Assembly: GCA_934463345.1 (NCBI GenBank) | Contig: CAKSJL010000046.1 | Location: 1-13,665, forward strand | DNA length: 13,665 nucleotides | Direction of reading: 5' to 3' | Source: an uncultured Oscillospiraceae bacterium | Lineage (GTDB): Bacteria > Bacillota > Clostridia > Oscillospirales > Ruminococcaceae | Part shown: positions 13,518 to 13,665 of the stretch, one piece after another | Position numbering within the stretch: position 1 is the first letter of the stretch | How the letters are laid out: every line of letters starts with the position of its first letter | The notes under the pieces: model-generated | Databases searched by the model: none | What the model was told of the DNA's origin: nothing | The model's input: only the letters and a program-made list of their open reading frames with translations | Position numbers and translations under genes: made by a program

Positions 13518-13665
13518 TTAGAACCCGTCTTCACAAGATATGTGTGCAGATTTCCAAGCACAATTTTTACGCAGACAAGGCAAAAATGCGCAGACATACT
13601 TGTGTATGGCAAGCATTTTTAACGCAGTATGCGAAAAAATTTGCTGGAAAGACGTGCGCATACGC
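13518..13665. repeat. Palindromic repeat element, copy B (longer, cut by the window end)
   Basis: It begins TTAGAACCCGTCTTCACAAG like copy A and continues with the same segments in order: TGTGTGC, GATTTCCAAGCACAATTTTT, TTTGCTGGAAAGA and GTGCGCATACGC. It holds about 52 extra bases in the middle (13569-13620), which form an additional imperfect hairpin (AAAAATGC with GCATTTTT, CATAC with GTATG). The last base of the window falls exactly where copy A enters its right terminal repeat. It lies 43 bp upstream of ychF, in the same orientation as copy A. Confidence 0.85.

Noticed and set aside
12244..13665. CRISPR array or phage attachment sites around ychF
   Set aside because: There are only two long copies about 1.2 kb apart with a housekeeping gene between them, and no short regular repeat-spacer pattern, cas gene, integrase or tRNA junction.

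Overview
This window looks like ordinary chromosomal DNA of a Gram-positive Clostridia member, most likely Oscillospiraceae/Ruminococcus-like. Reasons: moderately low GC, strong GGAGG-type ribosome sites, sigma-A promoters with TTGACA/TATAAT boxes spaced 17 bp, a tepA-ylzJ-(uppP)-ftsK/spoIIIE cluster resembling the Bacillus tepA-ylzJ-spoIIIE order, an HPr with a regulatory Ser46, and several kinds of intergenic hairpin repeat. The genus is inferred from general resemblance only.

Layout. (1) 1-4393, minus strand: one apparent transcription unit reading tepA (ClpP-like serine protease), ylzJ (small conserved protein), uppP (undecaprenyl-diphosphatase) and ftsK/spoIIIE (DNA translocase, 3' end cut off by the window edge). 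Its sigma-A promoter is at 4365-4393, and a hairpin repeat lies between ylzJ and uppP. (2) 4518-5651, plus strand: a divergent, membrane-anchored D-Ala-D-Ala carboxypeptidase with its own promoter. (3) 5754-6182, plus strand: a tRNA cluster Gly(TCC)-Arg(TCT)-His(GTG) with a strong promoter and three hairpins. (4) 6244-12020, minus strand: a fructose PTS operon fruR-fruK-fruA-ptsH-ptsI, with the general phosphotransferase proteins HPr and enzyme I downstream of the fructose genes. fruR and fruK overlap by ATGA. A consensus promoter and ten-base tandem repeats lie upstream of fruR. (5) 12021-12379: no gene, but two structured elements. (6) 12380-13474, minus strand: ychF, an Obg-family P-loop NTPase, flanked on both sides by copies of a TTAGAACCCGTC-type palindromic repeat. 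The right-hand copy runs off the window.

How the genes work together. FruA imports fructose as fructose-1-phosphate using phosphate relayed from PEP by PtsI and PtsH. FruK converts it to fructose-1,6-bisphosphate, and FruR (DeoR family) probably senses the sugar phosphate and controls the operon. The tepA-to-ftsK unit and the carboxypeptidase concern the cell envelope and chromosome segregation.

I did not find a defence system, transposase, CRISPR array or clear novel enzyme system. The least explained content is the intergenic palindromic repeats, in particular the pair around ychF and the smaller family around ptsH-ptsI, together with the repeat array at the fruR promoter.
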